This document shows, in pieces, positions 9,212-18,494 of a stretch of 64,000 nt of DNA; position 1 is the stretch's first letter; every line of letters starts with the position of its first letter. The stretch lies in contig MGDH01000042.1 of NCBI GenBank assembly GCA_001790855.1, forward strand, positions 94,604 to 158,603, written 5' to 3'. The position numbers and the translations under genes were made by a program. The notes under the pieces were generated by a model, which searched no databases, had not been told where the DNA came from, and was given only the letters and a program-made list of their open reading frames with translations. Origin of the DNA: Candidatus Schekmanbacteria bacterium RIFCSPLOWO2_02_FULL_38_14. Its GTDB lineage: Bacteria; Schekmanbacteria; GWA2-38-11.

Positions 9212-9214
9212 AAC

Positions 9215-9262
9215 AAATCCCCCTCTTCTCCCCCTTTTCTAAAGGGGGAAACAGGGGGGATT
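9215..9262. repeat. Family-B G/C-run palindrome, copy 1
   Basis: AATCCCCC...CCCCCTTTTCTAAAGGGGG...GGGGGGATT forms a long hairpin between the convergent lipoprotein and pyrophosphatase genes. Related copies occur at 33151-33187, 50581-50625 and 56941-57008. It could act as a bidirectional terminator here. Confidence 0.85.
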
Positions 9263-9269
9263 ATCTCTT

Positions 9270-9300
9270 AAACTCTAAACCCTCGAACCCTTGAACCCTT
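9270..9300. repeat. Family-E tandem word (aaccctcgaacccttgaaccctt)
   Basis: This is a degenerate tandem of the 7-8 base word GAACCCTT. The same words occur at 46241-46275, where they encode the end of FolK, and in diverged form at 33189-33231. Confidence 0.7.
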
Positions 9301-9302
9301 CT

Positions 9303-11432
9303 CTATATAAATAGCGGTGCCAGAACGAGTGTGATTGTGCTCAGAAGCTTTATCAGAACGTGCAGTGACGGACCTGCTGTATCCTTTAACGGGTCCCCTA
9401 CTGTATCGCCAACTACTGCTGCCTTGTGGGTATCAGAACCCTTTCCGCCAAAGGCTCCGGTTTCAATATATTTCTTTGCATTATCCCATGCGCCGCCGCC
9501 ATTGTTCATCATTGTCGCCATAAGGATTCCGGTAATTGTTCCTACCATCAGAAGCGCTGCAACAGACTCAGCACCTATGTTTCCTGAAGAAGAAAGATAC
9601 TTAAATGAAAAACCAACTGAAACAGGAAAAAGAACTGCAATAATACCGGGAAGCACCATCTCCTTTAAGGCACCTATTGTAACTATGTCAACGCATCTCC
9701 CGTAATTTGGCTTTGAAGTTCCCTTCATGATACCGGGGTTTTCCTTAAACTGTCTTCTTACTTCATTTATTATACAATACGCTGCCCTTCCGACAGCCCT
9801 GATAGCAAGGGCGCTGAAAAGGAAAACAAGCATTGCTCCAAGAAGTCCAGCGACAAAAACCGGCACACGGCTGAGATCTACCTGAATTACTTTATGGGTA
9901 ATTTTTTGAACCTCGTCAAGATATGCCCTGAAAAGAAGGAATGCTGCAAGCCCTGCGCTTCCGATTGCATATCCCTTTGTAAGAGCCTTTGTTGTATTTC
10001 CGACTGAATCAAGCTTATCAGTTCTCTGTCTTATCTTTTCAGGCTGTTTTGACATTTCTATAATTCCGCCTGCATTGTCTGTTATAGGACCAAATGTATC
10101 CATTGCAAGGATATATGCGCATGGTGCCAGCATTCCCATTGTGGCAATTGCTGTTCCGTAAAGCCCTGCGCCTGTTACACCAGGCAGTGCAAACTGCCCG
10201 CACTTGTATGCAGCCATTATTGCTGCAGACATAACAATAATAGGGGCTGCTGTACACTCCATTGAAACTGCAAGCCCTGTTATGATGTTTGTTGCAGGAC
10301 CTGTCCTTGAAGCCTCAGCAATAGATTTTACCGGTCTGTATTTAAATTCTGTGTAGTACTGTGTGATGAAAACAAAGGAAAGAGCTGTCAGAATCCCGAT
10401 TACACCTGCAGCAAAAAACCAGTTATTATTAATGCCAGGACCAGGAGGAAGAAGGAGTTGTACAGCAAAGTAAAAACCTATCATAGCTATCACGGTTGTA
10501 ACATAATAGCCCCTGTTAAGTGCCTGCATAGGGTCGCCATCTTCTTTTGTTTTAACAACCATAACTCCTACCATTGTGGCTATAAGTCCAAAGGCTCTGG
10601 CAAGAAGCGGAAACATAATTCCGCCAAGTCCGAATATCGGGTAAAGGGCGATTCCAAGAATCATTGCTCCAATATTCTCTGCAGCAGTTGATTCAAAAAG
10701 GTCAGCGCCCCTTCCTGCGCAATCACCGACATTGTCACCAACAAGGTCTGCAATTACTGCAGGGTTTCTCGGGTCATCCTCAGGAATTCCTGCTTCAACC
10801 TTTCCAACAAGGTCTGCTCCGACATCCGCAGCTTTAGTAAAAATTCCTCCTCCAAGCTGTGCAAAAAGAGCAACAAAGCTTGCTCCGAAACCAAATCCTA
10901 CAATCTGGAGAGGAACAACAAGATACTGATCAGGATCAAGCCCGCCGTAAAAATAAAAAAGTCCGCCAACTCCGAGTAAACTCATCGAAACCACTGCAAG
11001 CCCGGAAACAGCGCCGCCTCTCAATGCAATCTGCAATGCCTTGTTTAGGCTTTCCCTTGCTGCTGATGCTGCCCTGATGTTTGCACGGATTGAAACAAAC
11101 ATCCCAATGAACCCTGCAACTGCAGAACAGGCAGCGCCAAGTATGAAGGCAAAAGTTACCTTTAATGCTATTGAAGGTCCAAGCTCTGTTATGTTTGGGC
11201 TTGAGCTGTAATTATAAAAAAGAAAAAGTGCAGCAGCAACAACAATGCTTAAGAGTCCGATGGTTTTATACTGACGTCTTAAAAATGCCTCAGCTCCCTC
11301 TTTGATTGCGTTTGATATTTCCTGCATCTCTTTTGTTCCGCAATCCTGTTTGAAAACATAGCTTGTCAGATAACCTGCAAATGCAAGAGAAATCACGCTT
11401 ATTGCGATGATTATTAATAATATTGTAAGCAT
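9303..11432 (-). CDS. hppA: Membrane-bound proton-translocating pyrophosphatase
   Basis: This couples hydrolysis of pyrophosphate to ion pumping across the membrane. The 709-residue polytopic protein carries the catalytic loop GGGIFTKAADVGADLVGK and the acidic DDPRNPAVIADLVGDNVGD region, plus the C-terminal GDTVGDPLKDTAGPS block. The K+-dependence segment reads GNTTKALTKGYAIGSAG. A lysine at this position is the mark of K+-independent H+-pumping enzymes, whereas K+-dependent ones have alanine. Ion specificity is therefore inferred as protons. It stands alone between two intergenic repeat regions. Confidence 0.95.
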   Translation of the reverse strand: MLTILLIIIAISVISLAFAGYLTSYVFKQDCGTKEMQEISNAIKEGAEAFLRRQYKTIGLLSIVVAAALFLFYNYSSSPNITELGPSIALKVTFAFILGAACSAVAGFIGMFVSIRANIRAASAARESLNKALQIALRGGAVSGLAVVSMSLLGVGGLFYFYGGLDPDQYLVVPLQIVGFGFGASFVALFAQLGGGIFTKAADVGADLVGKVEAGIPEDDPRNPAVIADLVGDNVGDCAGRGADLFESTAAENIGAMILGIALYPIFGLGGIMFPLLARAFGLIATMVGVMVVKTKEDGDPMQALNRGYYVTTVIAMIGFYFAVQLLLPPGPGINNNWFFAAGVIGILTALSFVFITQYYTEFKYRPVKSIAEASRTGPATNIITGLAVSMECTAAPIIVMSAAIMAAYKCGQFALPGVTGAGLYGTAIATMGMLAPCAYILAMDTFGPITDNAGGIIEMSKQPEKIRQRTDKLDSVGNTTKALTKGYAIGSAGLAAFLLFRAYLDEVQKITHKVIQVDLSRVPVFVAGLLGAMLVFLFSALAIRAVGRAAYCIINEVRRQFKENPGIMKGTSKPNYGRCVDIVTIGALKEMVLPGIIAVLFPVSVGFSFKYLSSSGNIGAESVAALLMVGTITGILMATMMNNGGGAWDNAKKYIETGAFGGKGSDTHKAAVVGDTVGDPLKDTAGPSLHVLIKLLSTITLVLAPLFI

Positions 11433-11623
11433 CTAAAACCTCTCTAAAAAAATGTTAAATGTTAGAATGTGAAAATGTTAAAATGTATCTTAAAGTTTAA
11501 TACTTAAATTTTGAAGGCGTAGATTTGACTGAAAAGGTCAAAATTGTCAAGCGGAAAATATGGGGGGGCAAAAATTTATGCGCTAAAAAACTTTATTGAA
11601 CTTCGTTAGAAAATTTTTCAGTC

Positions 11624-14044
11624 TTAAACTGGTCTCTCACGCTTGGATGGCTTGACCTTATCTTCTCTTGCCTTTCTCTTATCAAGTGCTATCTCAAAAA
11701 CCTCTCCAACGTTTTCAACAAAAATAAACTTCATTTTCTCCCTGACATTCTTTGGAATATCCTCTAAGTCGTTCTCGTTTCTTTTAGGAAGAATGACAGT
11801 GTTTATTCCTGCGCGGTTTGCAGCCATAACCTTTTCCTTTATTCCGCCAACAGGAAGAACCTTTCCCCGAAGCGTTATCTCTCCAGTCATTGCAAGTTCA
11901 TTTTTAACAGGCCTTCCTGTCAGGAGAGAAGCAAGAGAGGTTGCCATTGTTATCCCTGCCGAAGGACCGTCTTTTGGAATTGCGCCTGCCGGCACATGGA
12001 TATGAATATCAGAACTATTAAAAAACTTCTCATCTATTCCAAACTGTTTTGCCCTTGACCGCAGATAGCTTAAAGCAGCCTGCGCTGATTCCTTCATCAC
12101 ATCCCCCAAGTGTCCTGTGAGAGTCAAGCCCTTGCTCCCCTTCATCTTTGTGGATTCAATAAAAAGAATATCCCCTCCTGATGGAGTCCATGCAAGCCCT
12201 ATTGCAACACCCGGTTCATCGGTCCTTTCTGCAATCTCTGAAAAGTATTTCTTGTTCCCTAAAAACTCTTTTATGCTGTCTTTTGTTACTTCAAACTTTC
12301 CCTCTTTTCCCTCTGTAATTCCCTTTGCCACTTTTCTGCAGATATTTGCTATTTCCCTTTCAAGATTCCTTAAGCCCGCCTCTCTTGTATAATCTCTGAC
12401 TATGGAGACTATTGCCTCATCATGTATTAAAAGATTATCATCAGTCAAACCGTTCTCAAAAAGCTGTTTGGGAATTAAATGTTTTTTTGCGATGTGCAGT
12501 TTTTCATCCTCCATATAACCCAAAAGTTCAAGCACCTCCATCCTATCCATCAAGGCAGGTGGAATTGGGTCAAGGAGATTTGCAGTTGTAATAAACATCA
12601 CCTTTGAAAGGTCAAAAGGCACATCAAGGTAATGGTCTGAAAAAGAAAAATTCTGCTCAGGATCCAAAACCTCAAGAAGCGCTGAAGATGGATCTCCCCT
12701 GAAATCCATCCCGATTTTGTCCACTTCATCCAACATGAACACAGGATTGTTTGAACCAGCAGTTTTGACTCCCTGAATTATCCTTCCGGGCAAAGCCCCA
12801 ATATAAGTCCTTCTATGCCCTCTTATCTCAGCCTCGTCCCTTACACCTCCAAGTGAAAGTCTTATGAATTTCCTTCCCAAAGCCCTTGCAATGGATTTTC
12901 CCAAAGAAGTCTTCCCTGTCCCAGGCGGACCTGCAAAACACAAAATTGAACCCTTTGCATCCTTTTTAAGTTTTCTTACTGCAAGATACTCAAGAATTCT
13001 GTCTTTTACTTTTTCAAGGTCATAATGGTCATCATCAAGAATTATTTTGGCACGCAGGATATCAAGGTTGTCCTCTGTTGAAACTGCCCAAGGAAGCGCA
13101 ACAAGCCAGTCAAGGTATGTCCTGACTACTGTGTGCTCTGCTGACTCAATAGGTATTACTTTTAACCTGTCAATCTCTCTCTTTGCTTCCTTTTCAGCCG
13201 TTTCAGGCATTTTTGCTTCAGCAATTTTTTTCTCAAGCTCTTCAATTTCAGAAGATCTCTCATCCTTCTCGCCAAGTTCTTTCTGTATTGCCTTTAACTG
13301 CTGTCTTAAAAAATACTCTCTCTGTCCCTTATTTAACTCAGACTGAACCTCAGATTGAATCTTCGTGCCAAGTTCCAAAAGCTCTAAATTCTTCTGAACA
13401 ATTGCAATAACTTTTTCCACTCGTATTTTAACATCAAGAGTATCAAGAATCTCCTGCTTCTCCTCAAGGGTTATATTCAAGCTTGAAGCAACAAGGTCAG
13501 CAATTCTTCCAGGGTCTTCAATGTTCATAACCATAATCTGAAGCTCTTCAGGAAGATAGGGTATCTTTGAAATAAGATTAGAGAAGTTATTGACAAGAGC
13601 AGCCTTTAAAGCATCCATCTCCTTTGATGTCTCGAAAACATCGTCAACAGTTTTTATCTTACCTTTAAAATATGGGGTATATTGGGTACTCTCTATTATA
13701 CCAATCCTTTTCAATCCCTGAACAAGTATTCTTATGGTTTTATCCGGAAACTTGAGCATCTTGAGTATCACAGCAACCGTCCCAACTTCATTTAACTCCG
13801 GTTTTTCACCCTTTTCTCTGTTTGGATTTTTCTCAAGGAAAAGTCCAACCATTTTATCTTCTGCAAGAGAATCATCAATAAGCTTTATTGAATTCTCTCC
13901 CGCAACTACAAGCGGTGTTACGGTTGACGGGAAAACAATCATATCCTTCAAAGGTAGGATTGGAAGATCTTTAGGAATTTTTTCATTTTCCTCTTTTTTA
14001 TCCTGATTTATTTCTTCTCTCTCGCTTTTATCAAAAAAAACCAT
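11624..14044 (-). CDS. lon: ATP-dependent protease Lon
   Basis: This cytosolic AAA+ serine protease degrades misfolded and regulatory proteins. From ATG 14044 the protein is 806 residues. It has the N-terminal LonN substrate-binding domain ([16 protein letters not shown]), a coiled linker, the Walker [14 protein letters not shown], Walker B ([12 protein letters not shown]) and the C-terminal protease domain with the Ser (KDGPSAGI) and Lys ([10 protein letters not shown]) dyad. I chose 14044 because GAGGAGGG lies 5 bases upstream; an in-frame ATG at 14074 would start inside a hairpin without an SD. It lies 47 bases after hsp20 on the same strand, suggesting a proteostasis operon. Confidence 0.96.
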   Translation of the reverse strand: MVFFDKSEREEINQDKKEENEKIPKDLPILPLKDMIVFPSTVTPLVVAGENSIKLIDDSLAEDKMVGLFLEKNPNREKGEKPELNEVGTVAVILKMLKFPDKTIRILVQGLKRIGIIESTQYTPYFKGKIKTVDDVFETSKEMDALKAALVNNFSNLISKIPYLPEELQIMVMNIEDPGRIADLVASSLNITLEEKQEILDTLDVKIRVEKVIAIVQKNLELLELGTKIQSEVQSELNKGQREYFLRQQLKAIQKELGEKDERSSEIEELEKKIAEAKMPETAEKEAKREIDRLKVIPIESAEHTVVRTYLDWLVALPWAVSTEDNLDILRAKIILDDDHYDLEKVKDRILEYLAVRKLKKDAKGSILCFAGPPGTGKTSLGKSIARALGRKFIRLSLGGVRDEAEIRGHRRTYIGALPGRIIQGVKTAGSNNPVFMLDEVDKIGMDFRGDPSSALLEVLDPEQNFSFSDHYLDVPFDLSKVMFITTANLLDPIPPALMDRMEVLELLGYMEDEKLHIAKKHLIPKQLFENGLTDDNLLIHDEAIVSIVRDYTREAGLRNLEREIANICRKVAKGITEGKEGKFEVTKDSIKEFLGNKKYFSEIAERTDEPGVAIGLAWTPSGGDILFIESTKMKGSKGLTLTGHLGDVMKESAQAALSYLRSRAKQFGIDEKFFNSSDIHIHVPAGAIPKDGPSAGITMATSLASLLTGRPVKNELAMTGEITLRGKVLPVGGIKEKVMAANRAGINTVILPKRNENDLEDIPKNVREKMKFIFVENVGEVFEIALDKRKAREDKVKPSKRERPV

Positions 14045-14060
14045 TACTTCCCTCCTCTTG

Positions 14061-14086
14061 TAGGGGAATGGCATGTCATTCCCCTA
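14061..14086. repeat. Perfect 10-bp inverted repeat between hsp20 and lon
   Basis: TAGGGGAATG, a 6-base loop, and CATTCCCCTA form a perfect hairpin between the hsp20 stop and the lon SD. No T-run follows, so it is not a classic terminator. It may be an RNA-processing or stability element, or a REP-type insertion. Confidence 0.75.
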
Positions 14087-14091
14087 ATATT

Positions 14092-14523
14092 CTATTCTTC
14101 TATCTCAACCTTTATTATTTTTCTTCTTTCCTTAAACGGCAATCTTATTTTCAGAATCCCTTCTTCAAGGTTGACTGAAATCTCCTCTGCATTAATCTTT
14201 TCCTCAATTTTTATCAGGCGTTCAAATCTGCCATGTTCTATTTCAAGCTGCGTAAATTTTTTTTTGTTTTGTGCGTACGGTTGCTTGCGATTACCTCTCA
14301 ATCTCAATATTCCATCCTTGTAAGTAATTTCCACTTCGCTTTTATTGACACCTGCAAGCTCAGCAAAAATTATAACTTCTTCGTCTGATTCAACAATATC
14401 TATTGAAGGTCTCCATACTGCTTCAAGTGAAAATCTAGAATGTCTGACAAAATTATGGAACCTGTCAAAAAATTCCTCAAAATCCATTATTCCTTCTTCT
14501 GGTTTTTTATCATATATATCCAT
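14092..14523 (-). CDS. Small heat-shock protein (Hsp20/alpha-crystallin)
   Basis: This 143-residue holdase chaperone binds unfolding proteins without ATP. The alpha-crystallin domain spans about residues 38-125: PSIDIVESDEEVIIFAELAG begins it and the conserved A-x-x-x-x-G-x-L-like strand appears as LEEGILKIRLP. The C-terminus ends in KVEIEE after a basic KERRKIIK. ATG 14523 has only a weak SD; a second in-frame ATG 12 codons later is preceded by AGAAGAAGGA and could be used. It is followed closely by lon, fitting a shared stress role. Confidence 0.9.
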   Translation of the reverse strand: MDIYDKKPEEGIMDFEEFFDRFHNFVRHSRFSLEAVWRPSIDIVESDEEVIIFAELAGVNKSEVEITYKDGILRLRGNRKQPYAQNKKKFTQLEIEHGRFERLIKIEEKINAEEISVNLEEGILKIRLPFKERRKIIKVEIEE

Positions 14524-14714
14524 TTTAAACTCTTCTTTCTTAAAAAGACTAAAGATTTACTTTAAGAAGTTTCAACTTTCTCTATAACTCTATATTTTTC
14601 ATAATTCATTACTCCTTTCAATTGAAAAATTCCATTTTTTCAAGTTGATTTAAGACTCCACTTCTCGTTAATCCTAAAGTCATAAGACAGAAGTTATAGT
14701 TTATAAGTTATTTT

Positions 14715-16163
14715 TCATCCCTTAATCACACCAAGAGGCTTAAGCTGAGCTACTTTTCTGCTAATTCCTGCTCCAGTTACTACATTTACGACATCAGTTA
14801 CATTTTTATAGGCTTCAGGCACCTCTTCATCAATTGTTCCCCTTCCAGAAGCTTTAACAAATATATCATTCTTCTCGAGTTCTCTCTCTATGGCTCTTCC
14901 TTTAACTAATTTTTTAGCCTGATTCCTGCTCATCAGCCTTCCTGCCCCGTGACAGGTGCTTCCAAAGGTTTCATCAAAAGCCCCTTCTGCTCCAACTAAT
15001 ACATAGGAGCATCTCCCCATATCTCCTGGAATTAAAACAGGCTGTCCTGTTGAATAATAATCCCTTGGTATATGATGACTGCCGGGAGGAAAAGCCCTTG
15101 TTGCCCCTTTTCTGTGAACACATAATTTTTTTTCCACTCCATTTACAGTATGAGTCTCAATTTTTGCTATATTATGTGCAACATCATAAACCAAATCCAT
15201 TCCGAGGTCATTTGGCCCAATTCTTAAAACCTTCTCAAAAGTTTCTCTTACCCAGTGAGCTATTATCTGGCGGTTAGTAAAAGCATAGTTAGCAGCGCAA
15301 GCCATTGCTCCCATATATCTTTTACCTTCTTCAGATTTTAAAGGTGCGCAGCATAGCTGTTTATCAGGAATTTCTATATCATATTTTCTTATAGCATCAA
15401 TCATTACCTTAATATAATCATCGCATACCTGATAACCTAACCCTCTTGAGCCCGTATGTATCATTACAGTGATTTTATTTTTCTCTATGCCTAAAATGCC
15501 TGCAAGATTTTCATCATATACCTCTGAGACATAACCAACCTCTACAAAATGGTTTCCTGAACCCAATGTTCCAAGCTGGTCTTTTCCTCTCTCCAAAGCC
15601 CTCACACTTACAATCTCAGGATTTGCCCCAGAAATACACCCCTCACTTTCTATATGGAGAAGGTCTTCTTCAGTGCCAAATCCCATTCTGACTGCCCATT
15701 TTGCTCCCATTTCAAGAACCTTTTTTTCCTCATTGCTGCTTAATTTTAAATCCTTCCTGTGCGAACCAACTCCAGTTGGTATATTGGAAAACATGACGTT
15801 GGTTATCTCCCTGATTCTTGGTTTAACATCTTCCAGAAAAAGATTTGAACTCAACAACCTGACCCCGCAGTTTATATCATAACCCACACCCCCTGGAGAC
15901 ACAACCCCTTTATCAACATCAAAGGCAGCAACACCTCCAATCGGGAAGCCATAACCCCAGTGTATGTCAGGCATTGCAAAGGAAGCCTTGACTATGCCTG
16001 GCAACTGAGCCACATTTGCAACTTGTACTAAACTCTCATCCTGCCTTATGGTTTCAATCATTCTTTCATCAGCATAAATCACACCATCTACTCTCATCCT
16101 CCCTTTTTTAGGAATTTTCCATCTGTACTCATCTATCCTCTGCAACTCCATCTTTTCTGCCAT
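14715..16163 (-). CDS. rtcB: RNA-splicing ligase RtcB
   Basis: This GTP- and Mn-dependent ligase joins 2',3'-cyclic phosphate or 3'-phosphate ends to 5'-OH RNA ends, in RNA repair or tRNA maturation. The 482-residue length matches the long archaeal-type RtcB. Visible are the metal-site motifs VGYDINCGVR, GSGNHFVEV and HTGSRGLGYQ, and the guanylylated-histidine region with GSTCHGAGR. Its cofactor archease lies immediately upstream on the same strand, separated by a MITE-like element. The following hsp20 and lon suggest a stress setting. Confidence 0.96.
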   Translation of the reverse strand: MAEKMELQRIDEYRWKIPKKGRMRVDGVIYADERMIETIRQDESLVQVANVAQLPGIVKASFAMPDIHWGYGFPIGGVAAFDVDKGVVSPGGVGYDINCGVRLLSSNLFLEDVKPRIREITNVMFSNIPTGVGSHRKDLKLSSNEEKKVLEMGAKWAVRMGFGTEEDLLHIESEGCISGANPEIVSVRALERGKDQLGTLGSGNHFVEVGYVSEVYDENLAGILGIEKNKITVMIHTGSRGLGYQVCDDYIKVMIDAIRKYDIEIPDKQLCCAPLKSEEGKRYMGAMACAANYAFTNRQIIAHWVRETFEKVLRIGPNDLGMDLVYDVAHNIAKIETHTVNGVEKKLCVHRKGATRAFPPGSHHIPRDYYSTGQPVLIPGDMGRCSYVLVGAEGAFDETFGSTCHGAGRLMSRNQAKKLVKGRAIERELEKNDIFVKASGRGTIDEEVPEAYKNVTDVVNVVTGAGISRKVAQLKPLGVIKG

Positions 16164-16187
16164 TCAACTCACCACCTTTATAAGTTC

Positions 16188-16316
16188 ACTATAGTAAACG
16201 ACAAAAATAAATTGACATATCTCAATCCCGATAGACGGGGTTTTCTACCCCCGTCTCGGCGGGACAAGAATGTCCCGCCTATCGTATGGGATGTTACTTA
16301 TGTCGTTCACTATAGT
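16188..16316. mobile_element. MITE-like element with 23-bp terminal inverted repeats
   Basis: The left end (16188-16210, starting ACTATAGTAAACGACA) and right end (16294-16316, ending TGTCGTTCACTATAGT) are inverted repeats of 23 bases with three mismatches. Between them is a rearranged family-A double hairpin (GACGGGG...CCCCGTC and GGCGGGACA...TGTCCCGCC). It is 129 bases long with no coding capacity. It lies between archease and rtcB, which are otherwise expected to be cotranscribed. A non-autonomous transposable element is the best explanation. Confidence 0.7.
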
Positions 16317-16340
16317 TTTTAGTAGTAGGTTATAATTTAT

Positions 16341-16886
16341 TTATACATCCATAATAACCCTTGTATGCCAACCAATATCATCTTTTATAATTTTAAGCTG
16401 ATGATAGGTAATTGCCTTTACTGTTGTATTTATGATATGAACTCCATCGTCATATCTTTCACCTCTAATTTCAGCAACTAGTTTCAACCATTCAACCTCT
16501 TCAGGGCTTTTTTTTTCTTTAAATGAAAAAGCGACTTCTTTATCCTTCTCTGTATTATTTTTAGATGCTATTATTTGACAAAAATCCTGTTTTTTATCTT
16601 TTGAAGTTATAGATGATGTATTTAGCTCTATAATCTTGAATTCTTTTAATATAATTCTTTCTTTATCATATATATATAAAAGCTCTCCAAGCCAGTTAAC
16701 CATTATTTCATCAAGGTCCCTTCCTGTTACAGTTACACTTTTTGAAACTTTACTTTTCACAAGTGAGAGATCTGTTATTATGTCAAAAAGAGCATAGCCT
16801 GCATTAGAAAAAAGTTGAGGCAGGTTTTCCCCAAAAACCTCAATCCCTATATCTGATGTATGATCAATTAATCTGTATTTTTCCAT
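16341..16886 (-). CDS. Archease (RtcB cofactor)
   Basis: Archease activates RtcB by promoting its guanylylation and multiple turnover. The conserved N-terminus (YRLIDHTSDIGIEVFG) and C-terminus (VKAITYHQLKI...GWHTRVIMDV) are clear. I start at ATG 16886 (181 residues), where the conserved region begins; an in-frame start at 16979 would add 31 unrelated residues. The protein is about 40 residues longer than a typical archease because of a charged, Lys/Ser-rich insertion in the middle (roughly residues 95-140). It is immediately upstream of rtcB on the same strand, which supports the assignment. Confidence 0.9.
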   Translation of the reverse strand: MEKYRLIDHTSDIGIEVFGENLPQLFSNAGYALFDIITDLSLVKSKVSKSVTVTGRDLDEIMVNWLGELLYIYDKERIILKEFKIIELNTSSITSKDKKQDFCQIIASKNNTEKDKEVAFSFKEKKSPEEVEWLKLVAEIRGERYDDGVHIINTTVKAITYHQLKIIKDDIGWHTRVIMDV

Positions 16887-17056
16887 ATTCAAAGTTTGCT
16901 CCATAACGCCAATTAAAATATTTATAAATTTTATATTTTCTTCTATGTTCATTATATTCCCTAGTCGCTGATATATCAACAGGAGAGTAAAAAAGTATTA
17001 CTGAAACAGTTATAATTTCAGATAACAAAGCTTAAAGAAAAGATTATTTTGACATT

Positions 17057-18055
17057 TCAAGACAGGATGGCTTCTCTCAATATCTTTGCTGCATCTTCTG
17101 GTAGTACCGGATTTGCATAAAGCCCTGTTCCCCATTCAAAACCCATCATATCACTGCATCTTGGTATTATTTCCCAGTGCCAGTGATATTCATTCACCAA
17201 TCCGCGCTGAAACGGTGCAGAGTGGAGTACCATGCTGTAGGAAAGATTTCTCAGGGCTTTTTTTATTCCGGTCATAATTTCTTTAAAAATAATTGCCTGA
17301 TCCTTTAACACATCATCACTGATTGCACCAAAGTCTGAAACATGCGTTTTAGGAGTAATGCATATTTCAAAAGGAAACTTTGATGCATAAGGACTAAAAA
17401 CCAGAAATTTATCAGATTCTTTTATGATTCTCTTGCCTATATTTATCTCCTCATTAATTATATCACAATAAATACATCTCTCTTTGATTTTAAAATAATC
17501 TATGGAATTGTTCAACTCCTCATCAACTCTCTTAACAACAAATGGCATAGCTAAAATATGGGAATGGGAATGGCTGTAGTGGGTTGTAGGTATGCCGTGG
17601 TTTTTAACAATAATTATATGCTTGAATCTTGTATCCTTTCTTAAATCAAGGGCTCTCTGGCGATATACACCAAGTATAATTTGCAGCTGGTCAATTTCCA
17701 ATTCTGTCCAGTCTGCATCGTGCTCAGGAGTTTCAATAACAACTTCATGGGCACCGACAGCGTTCATCATATCATACATTCCATGCCCTCTTTTTTTTAA
17801 ATCCCCTTCTATTCTCAACAACGGAAACTTATCAGGAATGACTCTTACTCTCCATTTGCTCCTGCTGTCTTCACTCATAGGGTCTTTCACAGCTAATATT
17901 TCAACAGGAGATTTCTCCTCATTTCCAGGGCAAAAAGGGCAAATATGCTTTTCCTCTTCTGTGGTTGTAGTAACATATTCAGATAATTTATTGTTTCTGT
18001 CATCTGAAACAATAACCCATCTTCTTATTATAGGATCTTTGCGAAGCTCAGACAT
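17057..18055 (-). CDS. galT: Galactose-1-phosphate uridylyltransferase
   Basis: This HIT-superfamily enzyme exchanges UMP between UDP-glucose and galactose-1-phosphate (Leloir pathway) or acts on related sugar phosphates. From ATG 18055 it is 332 residues. A zinc-type CPFCPGNEE is near the N-terminus and the active-site HSHSH (THYSHSHSHILAMP) contains the nucleophile histidine; CIYC may be a second metal pair. The start lies 1 base after the response-regulator stop, and its SD (GGGAG) is inside that gene, so translation is coupled. Pairing a sugar transferase with a two-component system is unusual. A related ADP-type transferase cannot be excluded. Confidence 0.88.
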   Translation of the reverse strand: MSELRKDPIIRRWVIVSDDRNNKLSEYVTTTTEEEKHICPFCPGNEEKSPVEILAVKDPMSEDSRSKWRVRVIPDKFPLLRIEGDLKKRGHGMYDMMNAVGAHEVVIETPEHDADWTELEIDQLQIILGVYRQRALDLRKDTRFKHIIIVKNHGIPTTHYSHSHSHILAMPFVVKRVDEELNNSIDYFKIKERCIYCDIINEEINIGKRIIKESDKFLVFSPYASKFPFEICITPKTHVSDFGAISDDVLKDQAIIFKEIMTGIKKALRNLSYSMVLHSAPFQRGLVNEYHWHWEIIPRCSDMMGFEWGTGLYANPVLPEDAAKILREAILS

Positions 18056-18056
18056 A

Positions 18057-18458
18057 TCATTTTCTCCCTTCTTCCTTTCTGAAAATTGCCTCAAGAAGCC
18101 TTATCAGTTCTTCATAATTAATGGGTTTATTAATGTAATCATACGCCCCCTTAACAAAAGCATCAAGATAGCTTCCAACCTCACCAAAAGCTGTTACAAT
18201 TATAACCGGAAGTTCCGGGTCTGTTTTTTTTATATTTTTTAAAAGTTTAAGCCCTCCTATTTCAGGCATCCTTAAATCCGTAATAATAACATCATATTTG
18301 TTGAGCTCCATTTTTTTTATCGCTTCTTTACCATTAAAACATACCACAACCTCATATCCGTCCTCTGAAAGAAGCTTTGATAATGTCTCAACCGCGTGTT
18401 TATCATCATCAACAAGTATGATTCGCTTTCTTACTTTTGATGAATCTGATAAATTCAT
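18057..18458 (-). CDS. Single-domain response regulator (receiver only)
   Basis: This 133-residue CheY-like protein has the acidic triad VDDD (17-19), phosphoacceptor D61 (IITDLRMPEIGG), a Thr/Ala switch (VTAFGE) and the conserved Lys (INKPI). It has no DNA-binding or enzymatic output domain, so it must act by protein contact or in a phosphorelay. The sensor kinase gene ends 36 bases upstream on the same strand and is the likely partner. The stop overlaps the galT ribosome binding region. Confidence 0.92.
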   Translation of the reverse strand: MNLSDSSKVRKRIILVDDDKHAVETLSKLLSEDGYEVVVCFNGKEAIKKMELNKYDVIITDLRMPEIGGLKLLKNIKKTDPELPVIIVTAFGEVGSYLDAFVKGAYDYINKPINYEELIRLLEAIFRKEEGRK

Positions 18459-18494
18459 TTTTATCTCCTTATTATGAATTATAAATTACAAAAA

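Noticed and set aside
14061-14086. RNA thermometer controlling lon
   Set aside because: The hairpin is upstream of the lon SD and pairs with itself; nothing in it is complementary to GAGGAGGG, so it does not sequester the SD.
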